A stretch of DNA of 64,000 bases from CAZPWQ01 sp964590495. GTDB lineage: Bacteria; Bacteroidota; Rhodothermia; Balneolales; Balneolaceae. The DNA is taken from assembly GCA_964590495.1 (NCBI GenBank), contig CAZPWQ010000001.1, forward strand, positions 58,996-122,995, given 5' to 3'. How positions within the stretch are numbered: position 1 is the stretch's first letter; every line of letters starts with the position of its first letter. Positions 45,743 to 55,278 of this stretch are shown piece by piece. The notes beneath the pieces are model-generated. The model saw only the letters and a program-made list of their open reading frames with translations, was not told the DNA's origin and made no database searches. A program made the translations under genes and the position numbers.

Positions 45743-47311
45743 TTGGCTACACTCGATCTCACTATTATAATCCTGTACCTGCTTTTCATAACGTGGAGCG
45801 GATTCAGTACCAGTCAAAAATATAAAGATACCGACGACTTCTTTCTGGCCAATCGTTCCCTGAAATGGCCGATGATCGGTCTTTCCCTATATGCGACAAA
45901 TATTTCTATCAGCAGTCTTATCGGTCTTGCCGGCAGTGGTTACAAAACAGGAATCTCGGTTTTTAACTACGAATGGACAGGGGCGGTCATATTGGTCATT
46001 TTCGCAATTTTTATTGTTCCCTATTACCTGAGGCACCGGCTGGTTACCATGCCTGAATTTTTAGAACGCCGTTTTGACCAACGCTCACGGACATACTTTT
46101 CGATTATATCAATAACGGTAAATGTATTTATTGATATAGCCGGAGCTTTATATGCGAGCAGTATTTTCATGAAGGGCATATTTCCCGAAATTGACCTGAA
46201 TATTTTTGTGATTGCCATGGCTATTGTAACCGGATTGTACACCATAGCCGGCGGACTACGCGCAGTCGTTATCACCGACAGTATTCAGGCCATCCTGCTT
46301 ACCCTGGGTTCATTGATAGTTGCCATACTTGTATTTAATGAAGTTGGATCATGGAATGAAATCAACCAAAAAATCGATCCCGAGTTTTTGAGCCTTATAC
46401 GTCCCACTGACGACGAACTCATTCCATGGCCCACTCTTATTGTCAGCCTTCCGATTCTCGGCTTTTATTTCATGTGCTCCAATCAATATATGGTACAGCG
46501 TGTATTGGGGGCACGAAGCATAGAAGATGGAAGAAAAGGAGCTATTCTGGCAGCCGCCCTTAAATTACCATTGCTTTTTATTATCGTCTTACCCGGTACA
46601 CTCGGACGCATCATTTATCCCGACCTGGAAAACCCGAATCTTATTTTCCCGGAATTGATGTTCGATTTTCTGCCCGCCGGCGTGCTCGGCATTGTTCTTA
46701 CCGGTTTTGTCGCGGCTCTTATGTCAAGCATTGACTCTGCTCTTACTGCTGCATCCAGTATCGCAACGATGGATATTTATAAAAAAATTAACCCCGAAAG
46801 TTCACAGAAAGAGTTAATCAAGGCCGGCAAGATATTTATATTACTGGGTGTGTTTATAGCATCTGTCTGGGCACCTTTTATCGACCGTTTCCCAACGCTG
46901 TGGGAATATCTGCAGGCAGTTTTGTCGTATCTAAGTCCGCCGGTTGTTACATGCTTTTTCTTTGGCCTCTTTTGGAAGAGAGCAACTGCAAACGCAGCCT
47001 TCGCATCATTGATAATCGGGAGCCTGATCGGCATGCTTCTCATCGTGAATAATTACTTTTATCACTTTATAGAACCGATTCATTATCTTTATTCGGCAAC
47101 CCTTATTTTTGTGATTAGTTCATTAATTATGGTTGTAACAAGTTATTTTTCACGAAAACCGGAATCCCATGATATTCCATCAGGTGTTTGGAAGTTATCA
47201 CAAATAGGCACATTTTCCCTGAAATCCAATACGCGCTGGTATAAAAGCTACCAGTTTCACGGGGCTATTGTTTGCCTGCTCGTATTTATTTTGGTTTACA
47301 TATTTCGCTGA
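45743..47311 (+). CDS. Sodium:solute symporter family (SSS/SLC5) transporter
   Basis: 522 residues with about 14 transmembrane helices. Family signatures: FFLANRSLKWPMIGLSLYATNISISSLIGLAGSGY (about 33-67), GLYTIAGGLRAVVITDSIQA (about 165-184), and GFVAALMSSIDSALTAASSIATMDIY (about 315-340), the sodium-site helix. Start is TTG with CGGAG three bases upstream; no ATG occurs before the first helix. Symports a sugar or acidic sugar with sodium across the inner membrane. It follows the LacI regulator and opposes the SusCD locus, so it probably imports the monosaccharide or disaccharide released there. Confidence 0.92.
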   Translation: MATLDLTIIILYLLFITWSGFSTSQKYKDTDDFFLANRSLKWPMIGLSLYATNISISSLIGLAGSGYKTGISVFNYEWTGAVILVIFAIFIVPYYLRHRLVTMPEFLERRFDQRSRTYFSIISITVNVFIDIAGALYASSIFMKGIFPEIDLNIFVIAMAIVTGLYTIAGGLRAVVITDSIQAILLTLGSLIVAILVFNEVGSWNEINQKIDPEFLSLIRPTDDELIPWPTLIVSLPILGFYFMCSNQYMVQRVLGARSIEDGRKGAILAAALKLPLLFIIVLPGTLGRIIYPDLENPNLIFPELMFDFLPAGVLGIVLTGFVAALMSSIDSALTAASSIATMDIYKKINPESSQKELIKAGKIFILLGVFIASVWAPFIDRFPTLWEYLQAVLSYLSPPVVTCFFFGLFWKRATANAAFASLIIGSLIGMLLIVNNYFYHFIEPIHYLYSATLIFVISSLIMVVTSYFSRKPESHDIPSGVWKLSQIGTFSLKSNTRWYKSYQFHGAIVCLLVFILVYIFR

Positions 47312-47312
47312 T

Positions 47313-47476
47313 ACCCCAAAATCCCCTGAAGGGGACTTTGGACGGCCTCTTTCATTGACAAAGCCTTTTGTATAAGAGCTTCAACTTTTATAATCTACTT
47401 ATCATTTTATTACCAAACTCTTACAGCAAGTCCCCTTTAGAGCCTGTCCCGATCACTATCGGGAGGATTTTGGGGT
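47313..47476. repeat. 164-bp MITE-like element with ACCCCAAAATCC inverted ends
   Basis: Perfect 12-bp ends ACCCCAAAATCC (47313-47324) and GGATTTTGGGGT (47465-47476), plus inner arms AAGGGGACTT and AAGTCCCCTT. The right arm contains an extra palindrome TCCCGATCACTATCGGGA. Internal DNA (about 100 bases) has no gene. It begins two bases after the symporter stop and could also end its transcript. Fragments of the same family are at 839 and near 39065. Confidence 0.65.
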
Positions 47477-47664
47477 CGAATGGCGCAGATTCAAAGCGGC
47501 TTTATAGAGTTACTTAACCGCACAACAGGTTTAAGTAGTTAAAACATACCTCGAGCCTGATGAAGGAATCTGAATCATCGAAGCAATTGGTACAGCTAAC
47601 AACTGTCATTCAGCATTATCTAATTAGAAACTCCAACTGATTACTCCCTCAAAAACAAAAAAAT

Positions 47665-48549
47665 ATGAATTTTATAAACTACGTATTAGCCGTTGGAATA
47701 CTTGCCATAACTTTAGTTTACAGTTTACAGGAATACACCGGAGAAAAAACTGATGATCTGGGAATTATGAGCTACAACCTGCGTTTTGACAATCCTGATG
47801 ACGGTGTAAATGCCTGGGATAACCGGAAAGAACGGGTAGCCAATATTATTCAGTTCTATGAGCCGGTTTTTATTGGTACACAGGAAGGGTTGCTGCACCA
47901 AATAGAATATCTGGAGAAAGAACTAAAACAGTACAACTGGATTGGTGTTGGGCGTGATGGCGGTGCTATGAGCGGAGAGTATTCTGCACTTTTTTACGAT
48001 ACAAGCAAAGTTGAACTTATTGGCGGCTCGGATCAAACGATTTGGCTCTCGGAAACGCCGTCGAAGCCAAGCAAAAGCTGGGATGCTGCCCTGCCCCGGA
48101 TCCTGACCTATGGAAAATTCCGTGATCTTCAAACCAAAGATGAATTTTTCGTATTGAATACCCACTTTGATCATATTGGAGATACGGCACGTGCTAAAAG
48201 TGCTGAATTGATTGTAGAAACGATTCATGAGATCACTTCCGGGGAACCCGTTATCCTGACGGGAGATTTTAATGTAACTCCGGATGATGATCCTTATGAT
48301 ATTCTCACAGAAAAGGAGTCGGCGTTACGCGATGCCTATGAAGTTTCAGAGCTTCCCCATACAGGACCACATTTTACCTTTGAAGGATTTGAAGTTAAAA
48401 GTGGTTCAGAACGGCGAAGGATTGATTTTATCTTTGTCAATGACCGGGTTAAAGTGAATAAACATGCGATAATCTCTTCATTCAGCGGCGACTTTTATCC
48501 CTCCGATCACCTGCCGGTAATAGCGGATGTAAAAATCAACCGGGATTGA
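47665..48549 (+). CDS. Exported endonuclease/exonuclease/phosphatase (EEP) family protein
   Basis: 294 residues. N-terminal hydrophobic segment (about 4-20) without a lipobox. EEP-fold active-site residues are complete: Asn38 in SYNLRFDN, Glu74 in TQEG, His167/His170 in NTHFDHIGD, Asp201/Asn203 in GDFN, and Asp281/His282 in SDHLPV. These metal-dependent hydrolases cleave phosphodiesters or phosphomonoesters; exported members next to sugar symporters are frequent in this phylum with unknown substrate. It lies 353 bases after the symporter, behind a MITE-like repeat, so may be separately transcribed. A heptad repeat array starts 40 bases after its stop. Confidence 0.88.
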   Translation: MNFINYVLAVGILAITLVYSLQEYTGEKTDDLGIMSYNLRFDNPDDGVNAWDNRKERVANIIQFYEPVFIGTQEGLLHQIEYLEKELKQYNWIGVGRDGGAMSGEYSALFYDTSKVELIGGSDQTIWLSETPSKPSKSWDAALPRILTYGKFRDLQTKDEFFVLNTHFDHIGDTARAKSAELIVETIHEITSGEPVILTGDFNVTPDDDPYDILTEKESALRDAYEVSELPHTGPHFTFEGFEVKSGSERRRIDFIFVNDRVKVNKHAIISSFSGDFYPSDHLPVIADVKINRD

Positions 48550-48588
48550 GTTTTGATTTACTGAGGGATTGAGTGCAGAAACCAGAAG

Positions 48589-48700
<112 letters not shown>

Positions 48701-48800
48701 NNNNNNNNNNNNNNNNNNNNNNNNNNNNNNNNNNNNNNNNNNNNNNNNNNNNNNNNNNNNNNNNNNNNNNNNNNNNNNNNNNNNNNNNNNNNNNNNNNNN
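48701..48800. other. Scaffold gap (100 Ns)
   Basis: Exactly 100 Ns, the usual placeholder for a gap of unknown size. Both flanks carry the same 55-base sequence, so the contig ends may simply overlap or the tandem array may be longer than assembled. Confidence 0.97.
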
Positions 48801-48855
48801 ATCCGGTATCCGGTATCCGGTATCCAGCATTATTATAATAAATACTACAAGGAAG
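48801..48855. repeat. Copy of the pre-gap 55-base flank
   Basis: Identical to 48646-48700: three TATCCGG-type units, TATCCAG, then the same unique tail ending CAAGGAAG. Points to an assembly overlap. Confidence 0.9.
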
Positions 48856-48919
48856 ATCTTTTGTCCAACTTATATTTTTCACTGAACTGCCAGTAACCAT
48901 TAATAAAAATTATAAAAAT

Positions 48920-49252
48920 ATGATGTACAAAGGATATGAAACCCCTGAAGAACTTAACTATCTAAAATTTTCGATCTGGGATAAAATGAATCAGTTTGGG
49001 CATGCTCTGTTTTCAGGTGACCTTATGGAAACATCGTACTATCTTGAAAATAACAGCATGGATAATTTAGAAGTCTCGGCATTGGATATCCAATGTATGG
49101 AATCGCATGAACCGGTTACCGCCGAACAATGGCTGGATTGGTATTATATGGTAGCCCTGTCTATACTGGAAGAAATAGATTTTAAAGGATTATTTCGTTA
49201 CCCGGTATCAGTCATAACAGCAGATGCCGACTTATCAGATTATATACATTAA
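48920..49252 (+). CDS. Hypothetical acidic 110-residue protein
   Basis: 110 residues starting MMYKGYETPEELNYLKF. Acidic, no signal peptide or membrane segment, no family I recognise. Composition and codon use resemble the neighbouring genes, and a hairpin terminator follows 15 bases after the stop, which supports a real gene. No clear Shine-Dalgarno; the upstream side is the scaffold gap and repeat. Conserved residues W21, W124-type aromatic pairs (EQWLDWYYM near 73-81) suggest a small folded helical domain. Function unknown. Confidence 0.55.
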   Translation: MMYKGYETPEELNYLKFSIWDKMNQFGHALFSGDLMETSYYLENNSMDNLEVSALDIQCMESHEPVTAEQWLDWYYMVALSILEEIDFKGLFRYPVSVITADADLSDYIH

Positions 49253-49267
49253 CTAATAATCAGAGGG

Positions 49268-49302
49268 CAAAGGAGTTGATCATGACTATTTCAGCTCCTT
49301 TG
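49268..49302 (+). terminator. Hairpin terminator after the 110-residue ORF
   Basis: Stem CAAAGGAGTTGA / TCAGCTCCTTTG (12 pairs, one G-T) with an 11-base loop, lying between two convergent genes; T-rich only modestly, so it may work in both directions. Confidence 0.6.
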
Positions 49303-49353
49303 TCATATCCTCATACGCAATTTTGAGAGATTGGCAAATCGAAATTACCGAAT

Positions 49354-49767
49354 TTACTTCCTGGTGGTAATTAATATAACTCCGTTACCGCCACGTACAC
49401 CGTAAAGTGATGCCTCACTGTCTTTCAGAACCTTTACATAGTTAATATCCCGGGGATTTAACATATTATTTGCCTGGGAATATGAGTGGCCTATAGCATT
49501 GCCGTCAATAACATATAAAGGTGTAATTCCTGCATTAAAAGAGTTTATCCCCCGAACCGTAACGGATACATTATTTCCTGATCCTCTGACATTAACTCCG
49601 GGGACCCGGTGCAGAAAATCTGCCAGACTCCTGTAATAGTCACTGTCATCATAAACACTGCCCTCCGGTCTCGAACTATTCCCCGATTCAGCTAGTGACC
49701 CCGTACCAGTACACCCGGCAAACAAAATTGACGCGGTTATATACAATAAAGGTATTAGCTTTCCCAT
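49354..49767 (-). CDS. Orphan TonB-plug-domain lipoprotein
   Basis: 137 residues. Lipobox LFAGC, lipid Cys19. After a short linker, residues about 42-137 are a single plug domain of the SusC type: SLADFLHRVPGVNVRG, VTVRGINSFNAGITPLYVIDG, LNPRDINYVKVLKDSEASLYGVRGGNGVILITTRK. There is no barrel and no room for one; the ORF ends at a natural stop directly after the plug's ITTRK. It stands alone between convergent genes. Similar stand-alone plug lipoproteins occur in related genomes. It might interact with a TonB-dependent transporter or with SusD-like lids; role unknown. Confidence 0.85.
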   Translation of the reverse strand: MGKLIPLLYITASILFAGCTGTGSLAESGNSSRPEGSVYDDSDYYRSLADFLHRVPGVNVRGSGNNVSVTVRGINSFNAGITPLYVIDGNAIGHSYSQANNMLNPRDINYVKVLKDSEASLYGVRGGNGVILITTRK

Positions 49768-49934
49768 AATTGCCGGATTTGTTAAACAAAACTATTTGAT
49801 TTTAACGAAAAACCCCTTTAAGCACAATAGGTTTGTTAACACTGTCAGAAATTTTGCTTTATTGTTTATCAATTTTGATGCATTTTTGATTCCACTATTT
49901 CCAACAATAAAACTCGCTTTTAAGAAAAGATCCT

Positions 49935-51353
49935 ATGAATGAAATTCAACCCAGCGTCAGTTACAGCTTTACCATGCGTCTGTATATCGAAAATAAACCC
50001 GGCATGCTGGCCCAGGTTTTAAACGTAATTGCAGATCAAAAAGGCGATCCCGGTGCAGTGGATGTTGTAAAAGTGGAAGGGAAATTCAAAGTACGCGATC
50101 TCACTGTCAGTGCCCGCGATGAGGCTCATTCGCGTTCGATTGTCAAGGCAATTAAAAAAATTGAGGGAGTAAAGGTGCGGAATGTTTCCGACCGGGTTTT
50201 TTTACTTCACCTGGGGGGGAAAATTCGCATTGAAAATAAAGTACCCGTTGATACCCGCGATGCTTTATCTATGGCTTATACACCGGGTGTGGGACGCATA
50301 TGTGAGGCGATAGCTGAAGAAAAGGAGAAAGCACATACTTTAACAATTAAGCAGAATTCCGTAGCTGTTGTAAGTGACGGTTCCGCTGTTTTGGGTTTGG
50401 GAAATATCGGTCCGGAAGCCGCCATGCCGGTGATGGAGGGGAAAGCAATGTTGTTTAAAGAATTTGCCGATGTAGACGCTTACCCGATATGCCTTGATAC
50501 CCAGGAAGTGGATGAAATTATCTCTGCTGTAAAATGGATATCACCCGGTTTTGGGGGAATAAATCTCGAGGATATAAGCGCCCCGCGATGTTTTGAGATT
50601 GAAGAACGGCTGAAGGAAATTCTGGATATTCCTGTATTTCATGACGACCAGCACGGTACTGCGGTGGTAACATTGGCGGCAACGATCAATGCGCTGAAAG
50701 TTATTGATAAAAAATTATCTAATCTCCGAATTGTAATTGTCGGTGCCGGTGCCGCAGGTGTTGCCATTACCAAAATACTGCTCGAAGCCGGTGCAGGTGA
50801 AATCCTGTGTACCGATCGCCAGGGAATCATCAACAGAGACCGCTTGTCGGAACTGGATTCCAGTAAATCATGGCTGGCAAATAATACAAATCAGGATAAC
50901 ACATCAGGTTCCGTTATAGAGGCATCAACCGGTGCCGATCTCCTCATAGGTGTCAGTGGGCCCGGTACTGTACCGTTGGAAGCGGTTGAAAAAATGGCGG
51001 AGGATCCCCTTGTTTTTGCTCTTGCCAACCCTGTTCCCGAAATCATGCCGGAAAAAATTCAATCCATTGCCCGCATCATTGCAACCGGAAGAAGCGACTA
51101 TCCCAACCAGATTAACAATGTATTGGCATTTCCCGGCCTTTTCCGGGGTGCTCTGGATGCCAGGTCATCCGATATAAACGAAACTATGAAACTCGCTGCT
51201 GCCCATGCCATCGCCGAATGTATTGATGAAGATGGACTGGGGGAAGAGTATATTGTCCCGAGTGTCTTTAATAAACAAGTTGTCCGCCGTGTCTCTAAAG
51301 CAGTAAAAGAGGCCGCCTATGAAAGTGGAGCAGCCAGGCGACCGCGACCGTAA
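49935..51353 (+). CDS. Malic enzyme (NAD(P)-dependent) with N-terminal ACT domain
   Basis: 472 residues, cytoplasmic. An ACT domain (about 11-95; YSFTMRLYIENKPGMLAQVLNVIAD) precedes the malic enzyme fold. Catalytic and metal motifs: AYTPGVGRICEAI (about 115-127), EGKAMLFKEFADVDAYPICLDT, GINLEDISAPRCFEIEERL and FHDDQHGTA; the nucleotide-binding loop is IVGAGAAGVAI. Oxidative decarboxylation of malate to pyruvate and CO2. An ACT domain suggests allosteric control by an amino acid or other small ligand. It converges on the IcmF gene across a microsatellite. The ATG has AGAAAAG-type weak Shine-Dalgarno. Confidence 0.92.
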   Translation: MNEIQPSVSYSFTMRLYIENKPGMLAQVLNVIADQKGDPGAVDVVKVEGKFKVRDLTVSARDEAHSRSIVKAIKKIEGVKVRNVSDRVFLLHLGGKIRIENKVPVDTRDALSMAYTPGVGRICEAIAEEKEKAHTLTIKQNSVAVVSDGSAVLGLGNIGPEAAMPVMEGKAMLFKEFADVDAYPICLDTQEVDEIISAVKWISPGFGGINLEDISAPRCFEIEERLKEILDIPVFHDDQHGTAVVTLAATINALKVIDKKLSNLRIVIVGAGAAGVAITKILLEAGAGEILCTDRQGIINRDRLSELDSSKSWLANNTNQDNTSGSVIEASTGADLLIGVSGPGTVPLEAVEKMAEDPLVFALANPVPEIMPEKIQSIARIIATGRSDYPNQINNVLAFPGLFRGALDARSSDINETMKLAAAHAIAECIDEDGLGEEYIVPSVFNKQVVRRVSKAVKEAAYESGAARRPRP

Positions 51354-51404
51354 GAATTCGCGTTCCGGAACCGAAATAGCCGCCGGGGATATCAGGTAAG
51401 TGGT

Positions 51405-51450
51405 ATGGATGGATGGATGGATGGATGGATGGATGGATGGATGGATGGAT
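51405..51450. repeat. (ATGG)11 tetranucleotide microsatellite
   Basis: Eleven exact ATGG units from 51405 to 51448 plus two bases, in the 103-base gap between the convergent malic enzyme and IcmF genes. Four-base period is not a multiple of three, so length changes here would alter only the intergenic distance. Confidence 0.95.
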
Positions 51451-51456
51451 GCAAGA

Positions 51457-54400
51457 TCACATATTGCGCCGGTACTGTCCGCCGACTTCATACAAGGCGC
51501 GGGAAATCTGTCCCAGCGAAGCTGACTTGACCGTCTCCATCAATTCTTCAAAAATATTTTCATTTTTACGGGCCGCTTCTTTTAACCGCCTGATTGACTC
51601 GTCTGCTTCTTTTTTATTGCGATCACAGAAAGCCTCAACATTTTCTATCTGCTGTTCCTTTTCCCTGGTCGTGGAACGGATCAAATCAACCTTATGATCC
51701 TCTTCTTCGCCGGTTCCTTCCGATTCAAACGTGTTCACTCCGATTATCGGGAGCTCTCCGCTGTGTTTCTTTGATTCATAATGCAGGCTTTCATCCTGTA
51801 TCTTTCCACGCTGGTACATATTCTCCATCGCGCCCAATACACCTCCGCGCTCCGTAAGGCGGTCAAATTCGGTGAGAATGGCTTCTTCCACCAGATCGGT
51901 CAGCTCCTCAATAAAGTAGGAACCCTGATTGATATTCTCATTTTTGGCGGTTCCCATCTCCTTGTTGATAATCAGCTGTATTGCAAGAGCCCGACGGACC
52001 GATTCTTCGGTCGGGGTTGTGATCGCTTCATCGTAAGCATTGGTATGAAGGGAATTACAATTATCATATACTGCCAGCAACGCCTGCAGCGTAGTTCGGA
52101 TATCATTGAACTGAATATCCTGTGCATGTAGCGAACGTCCGCTGGTCTGGATATGATATTTCAACTTCTGCGACCGCTCATTGGCACCATACTTTTCGCG
52201 CATGGCAACAGCCCATATTCGCCGTGCAACACGCCCGATAACGGCGTATTCGGGATCCAGTCCGTTGCTGAAGAAAAACGAGAGGTTGCGGGCAAAATCA
52301 TCCACATCCATTCCCCGCGACAGATAGTATTCAACATAAGTAAACCCGTTGGCAAGTGTAAATGCCGCCTGCGTAACCGGATTGGCCCCGGCCTCGGCAA
52401 TATGATAGCCTGAAATTGAAACTGAATAGTAGTTACGGACATTTTTCCCGGTGAAATACTGCTGGATATCCCCCATCATCTTAAGGGCAAATTCGGTGGA
52501 AAAAATGCAGGTATTTTGTGCCTGGTCTTCTTTGAGGATATCCGCCTGCACCGTTCCCCGTACTACATTCAGCGCCTGTGCTTTAATTTCTTCGTACTTC
52601 TCCCGATCAATCAGCTTATCACCGGTAATGCCCAGCAATCCGAGTCCGAAGCCGTCATTGGTTGCCGGCAGCTCTTCGTGGTATTCCGGTTGAGAGACAC
52701 CCCTCTTTTTAAAGTACTTCCTGATTTCTTTTTGTGCCTCTTCCCACTTGCCGCTCTCTTTCAGGTATCGTTCGACTTCCTGGTCGATAGCTGTATTCAT
52801 AAACATCGCCAGAATCATCGGAGCCGGGCCGTTTATCGTCATCGAAACCGATGTTTTGGGAGATGTCAGCTCGAAACCGGAATACAGCTTTTTCATATCG
52901 TCAATCGTACAGATACTGACACCGGAATTCCCGATTTTTCCATAAATGTCAGGACGCTGATCAGGGTCCTCTCCGTAAAGTGTAACAGAATCGAAGGCGG
53001 TTGACAACCGCGCCGCTTCCATACCTTCACTTACGTAGTGAAAACGCTTGTTGGTACGCTCGGGAGTTCCTTCTCCGGCAAACATACGAGTAGGGTCCTC
53101 CCCCTCCCGTTTGAACGGAAATACTCCTGCCGTAAAGGGATAGAAGCCGGGCAGATTCTCCTTCAGTGCATATTTAAGTTGTTCTGCTTTGTGCTTTGTT
53201 TTGGGAAGTGCCACACGTGGTATTTCAAGACCACTCAGTGTTTCCCGGAATTGTTTATTTTTGAATTTCTTTTTTCGGACCTGCACCTCAACATCTTCCT
53301 GCTGATATTCCTCATAGAGCTCGTCCCAACCTTCAAGTATCGTTCGACACCTTGAATCCAGATTGCTGAGCCAGTGTTCACGCATATCCTTCAGTTTAGC
53401 CTGAAATGCTTCCTTTCCATCGGGTTTCCATTGTTCAACTTGATTGAGTGTCCCTTCTACCTGCTCCAGCTTGCCCGCTGTTTCTACCTGCTCCTCTATC
53501 CACTTGTGATAATTGCGTACCGTATCGGAAATTTCAGCAAGATACCGCTGACGCCGGCCCGGTATGATTGCTTGGGTTTGGATATCTTCAGCCGGTTCGG
53601 GATTTGTATAAATGCCGGTTTCCCACTTCAAATTGTAACGATCATTTATCCTGTCAACTAAACCTTTAAAAAGACGGTTTACCCCCTCATCATTGAACTG
53701 TGCTGCAATAGTCGGAAATACCGGCATCTTTTCCGGCTCAAGCTCCCAGGCACCGCGATTCCGCTTCATCTGTTTTCGAATATCCCGTAAGGCATCCTGC
53801 GAACCTTTCTTTTCGAACTTGTTAAGTACAACCAGATCGGCCAGGTCAAGCATATTTATTTTCTCCAGTTGTGTGGCCGCTCCGTATTCACTCGTCATCA
53901 CATACACCGGGATATCGGAAATATCCACAATTTCGGTGTCACCCTGTCCGATGCCACTTGTTTCAACAATTATCAGATCGAAGCCTGCGGCCTTGTAAAT
54001 TTGAATGGCAGCCTTCACGGCACGGCTGGTTGCCCGGTTACTGGTCCGTGTTGCCATACTTCTCATAAATACATGCTCCGGATCAATGCTGTTCATACGT
54101 ATCCGGTCTCCGAGAAGAGCTCCGCCGGTTCGTATTTTGGAAGGATCAATGGATATTACGCCGATATTGATATCACTAAATTCAGTCAGAAAACGCCGGA
54201 TAAGTTCATCTGTAAGCGAACTTTTACCCGCGCCGCCGGTGCCGGTAATTCCGATAAGCGGTATTGGATGTCCGTTTTTCTGGGCATCAATAACATTCCC
54301 TTTCCCGTCAAAGAGCTGGTGATCTTCAAATCTGATGATCTCATCATGACCGTTCTCAACGGCTGAGATACAGCGGGCCAGGGTTTTGGTATCATGTTGT

Positions 54401-54939
54401 ATAATTTTTTGTGCATTAACTTCCTCCACATCAGAAGTATCAAAGTCGCACTGCTCCATCATGTAATTTATCATGCCCTGGAGCCCCATCTCACTTCCAT
54501 CTTCAACAGAGAAAATGTGCCTGACCCCATAATCATGAAGCTCTTTTATTTCATCTCCGACAATAACTCCGCCACCGCCGCCAAAGATGTTGATATGCGT
54601 GGCATCGCGCTCTTTAAGCAGATCAACCATATATTTAAAGTATTCCATATGTCCGCCCTGATAAGAACTCACGGCAATACCCTGTACATCCTCCTGGATT
54701 GCGCAGTCAACAATCTCCTGTACTGAACGGTTATGGCCCAGATGTATAACTTCGGCCCCGCTGCTCTGTAATATGCGCCGCATGATGTTAATGCTCGCAT
54801 CGTGACCGTCGAACAGGCTGGCAGCGGTCACAAAGCGAATCTTATTATGGGCTTCGTAGACGTTCTTCCCCTCTTTCGATGATTCCTCGGTCTTTTTATT
54901 TGCAGCGGCTTTTGCTGCCGGTGTCGATTCTTCAGACAT
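51457..54939 (-). CDS. icmF: Fused isobutyryl-CoA mutase (IcmF-type)
   Basis: 1160 residues, the IcmF length and order: N-terminal cobalamin-binding domain (about 33-165; [10 protein letters not shown] with the cobalt-ligand His46), a MeaI-like G-protein domain with P-loop GTGGAGKS (233-240) and NKFEKKG, a linker, and the catalytic mutase barrel (from about 590; [69 protein letters not shown]). Phe in the GVFPFKR motif is characteristic of isobutyryl-CoA mutase rather than methylmalonyl-CoA mutase (which has Tyr/Arg). Interconverts isobutyryl- and butyryl-CoA using B12; the G domain protects and loads the cofactor. Single, complete gene; no adjacent acyl-CoA genes. Confidence 0.92.
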
Positions 54940-55278
54940 AAATTATAACTGTTTATTAACCATAAACATGAAATTAATGAAAATATGGCTTTTTTTAGAG
55001 CCTTAAATTCTCCTGCTACATGTTTTAACGAATATCCGGGCTTAATCTTTCCTTTTAAAGGATTTTTGGTAAAAAACCATCCGAACAGAATTTAAATTTT
55101 TGCCTGGTTTACAATTGAGATGGCAGCAGAGCAGCCAGGCCATTCCGTCCCGGGGCAGAGCGCCGGGACGAGATGAGAGGTTTGGTTTTTTTAGCTTCCA
55201 TCCCACAACTCAATCCCTCGTTCCACCGCTCTGCTGTGGAACGCATATGTGCGGAGCTCCCTTGGAGCTTATTTCCAC
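54940..55278. repeat. Repeat-rich intergenic stretch upstream of IcmF
   Basis: No gene. Two members of the GCAGAGC-tip hairpin family: CGTCCCGG (55146-55153) / CCGGGACG (55163-55170), and CGTTCCAC (55219-55226) / GTGGAACG (55236-55243), with loops that read GCAGAGC on one strand. An AGCTCC-type hairpin follows at about 55250-55268. 54940-55100 is AT-rich and should carry the IcmF promoter. Confidence 0.7.
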
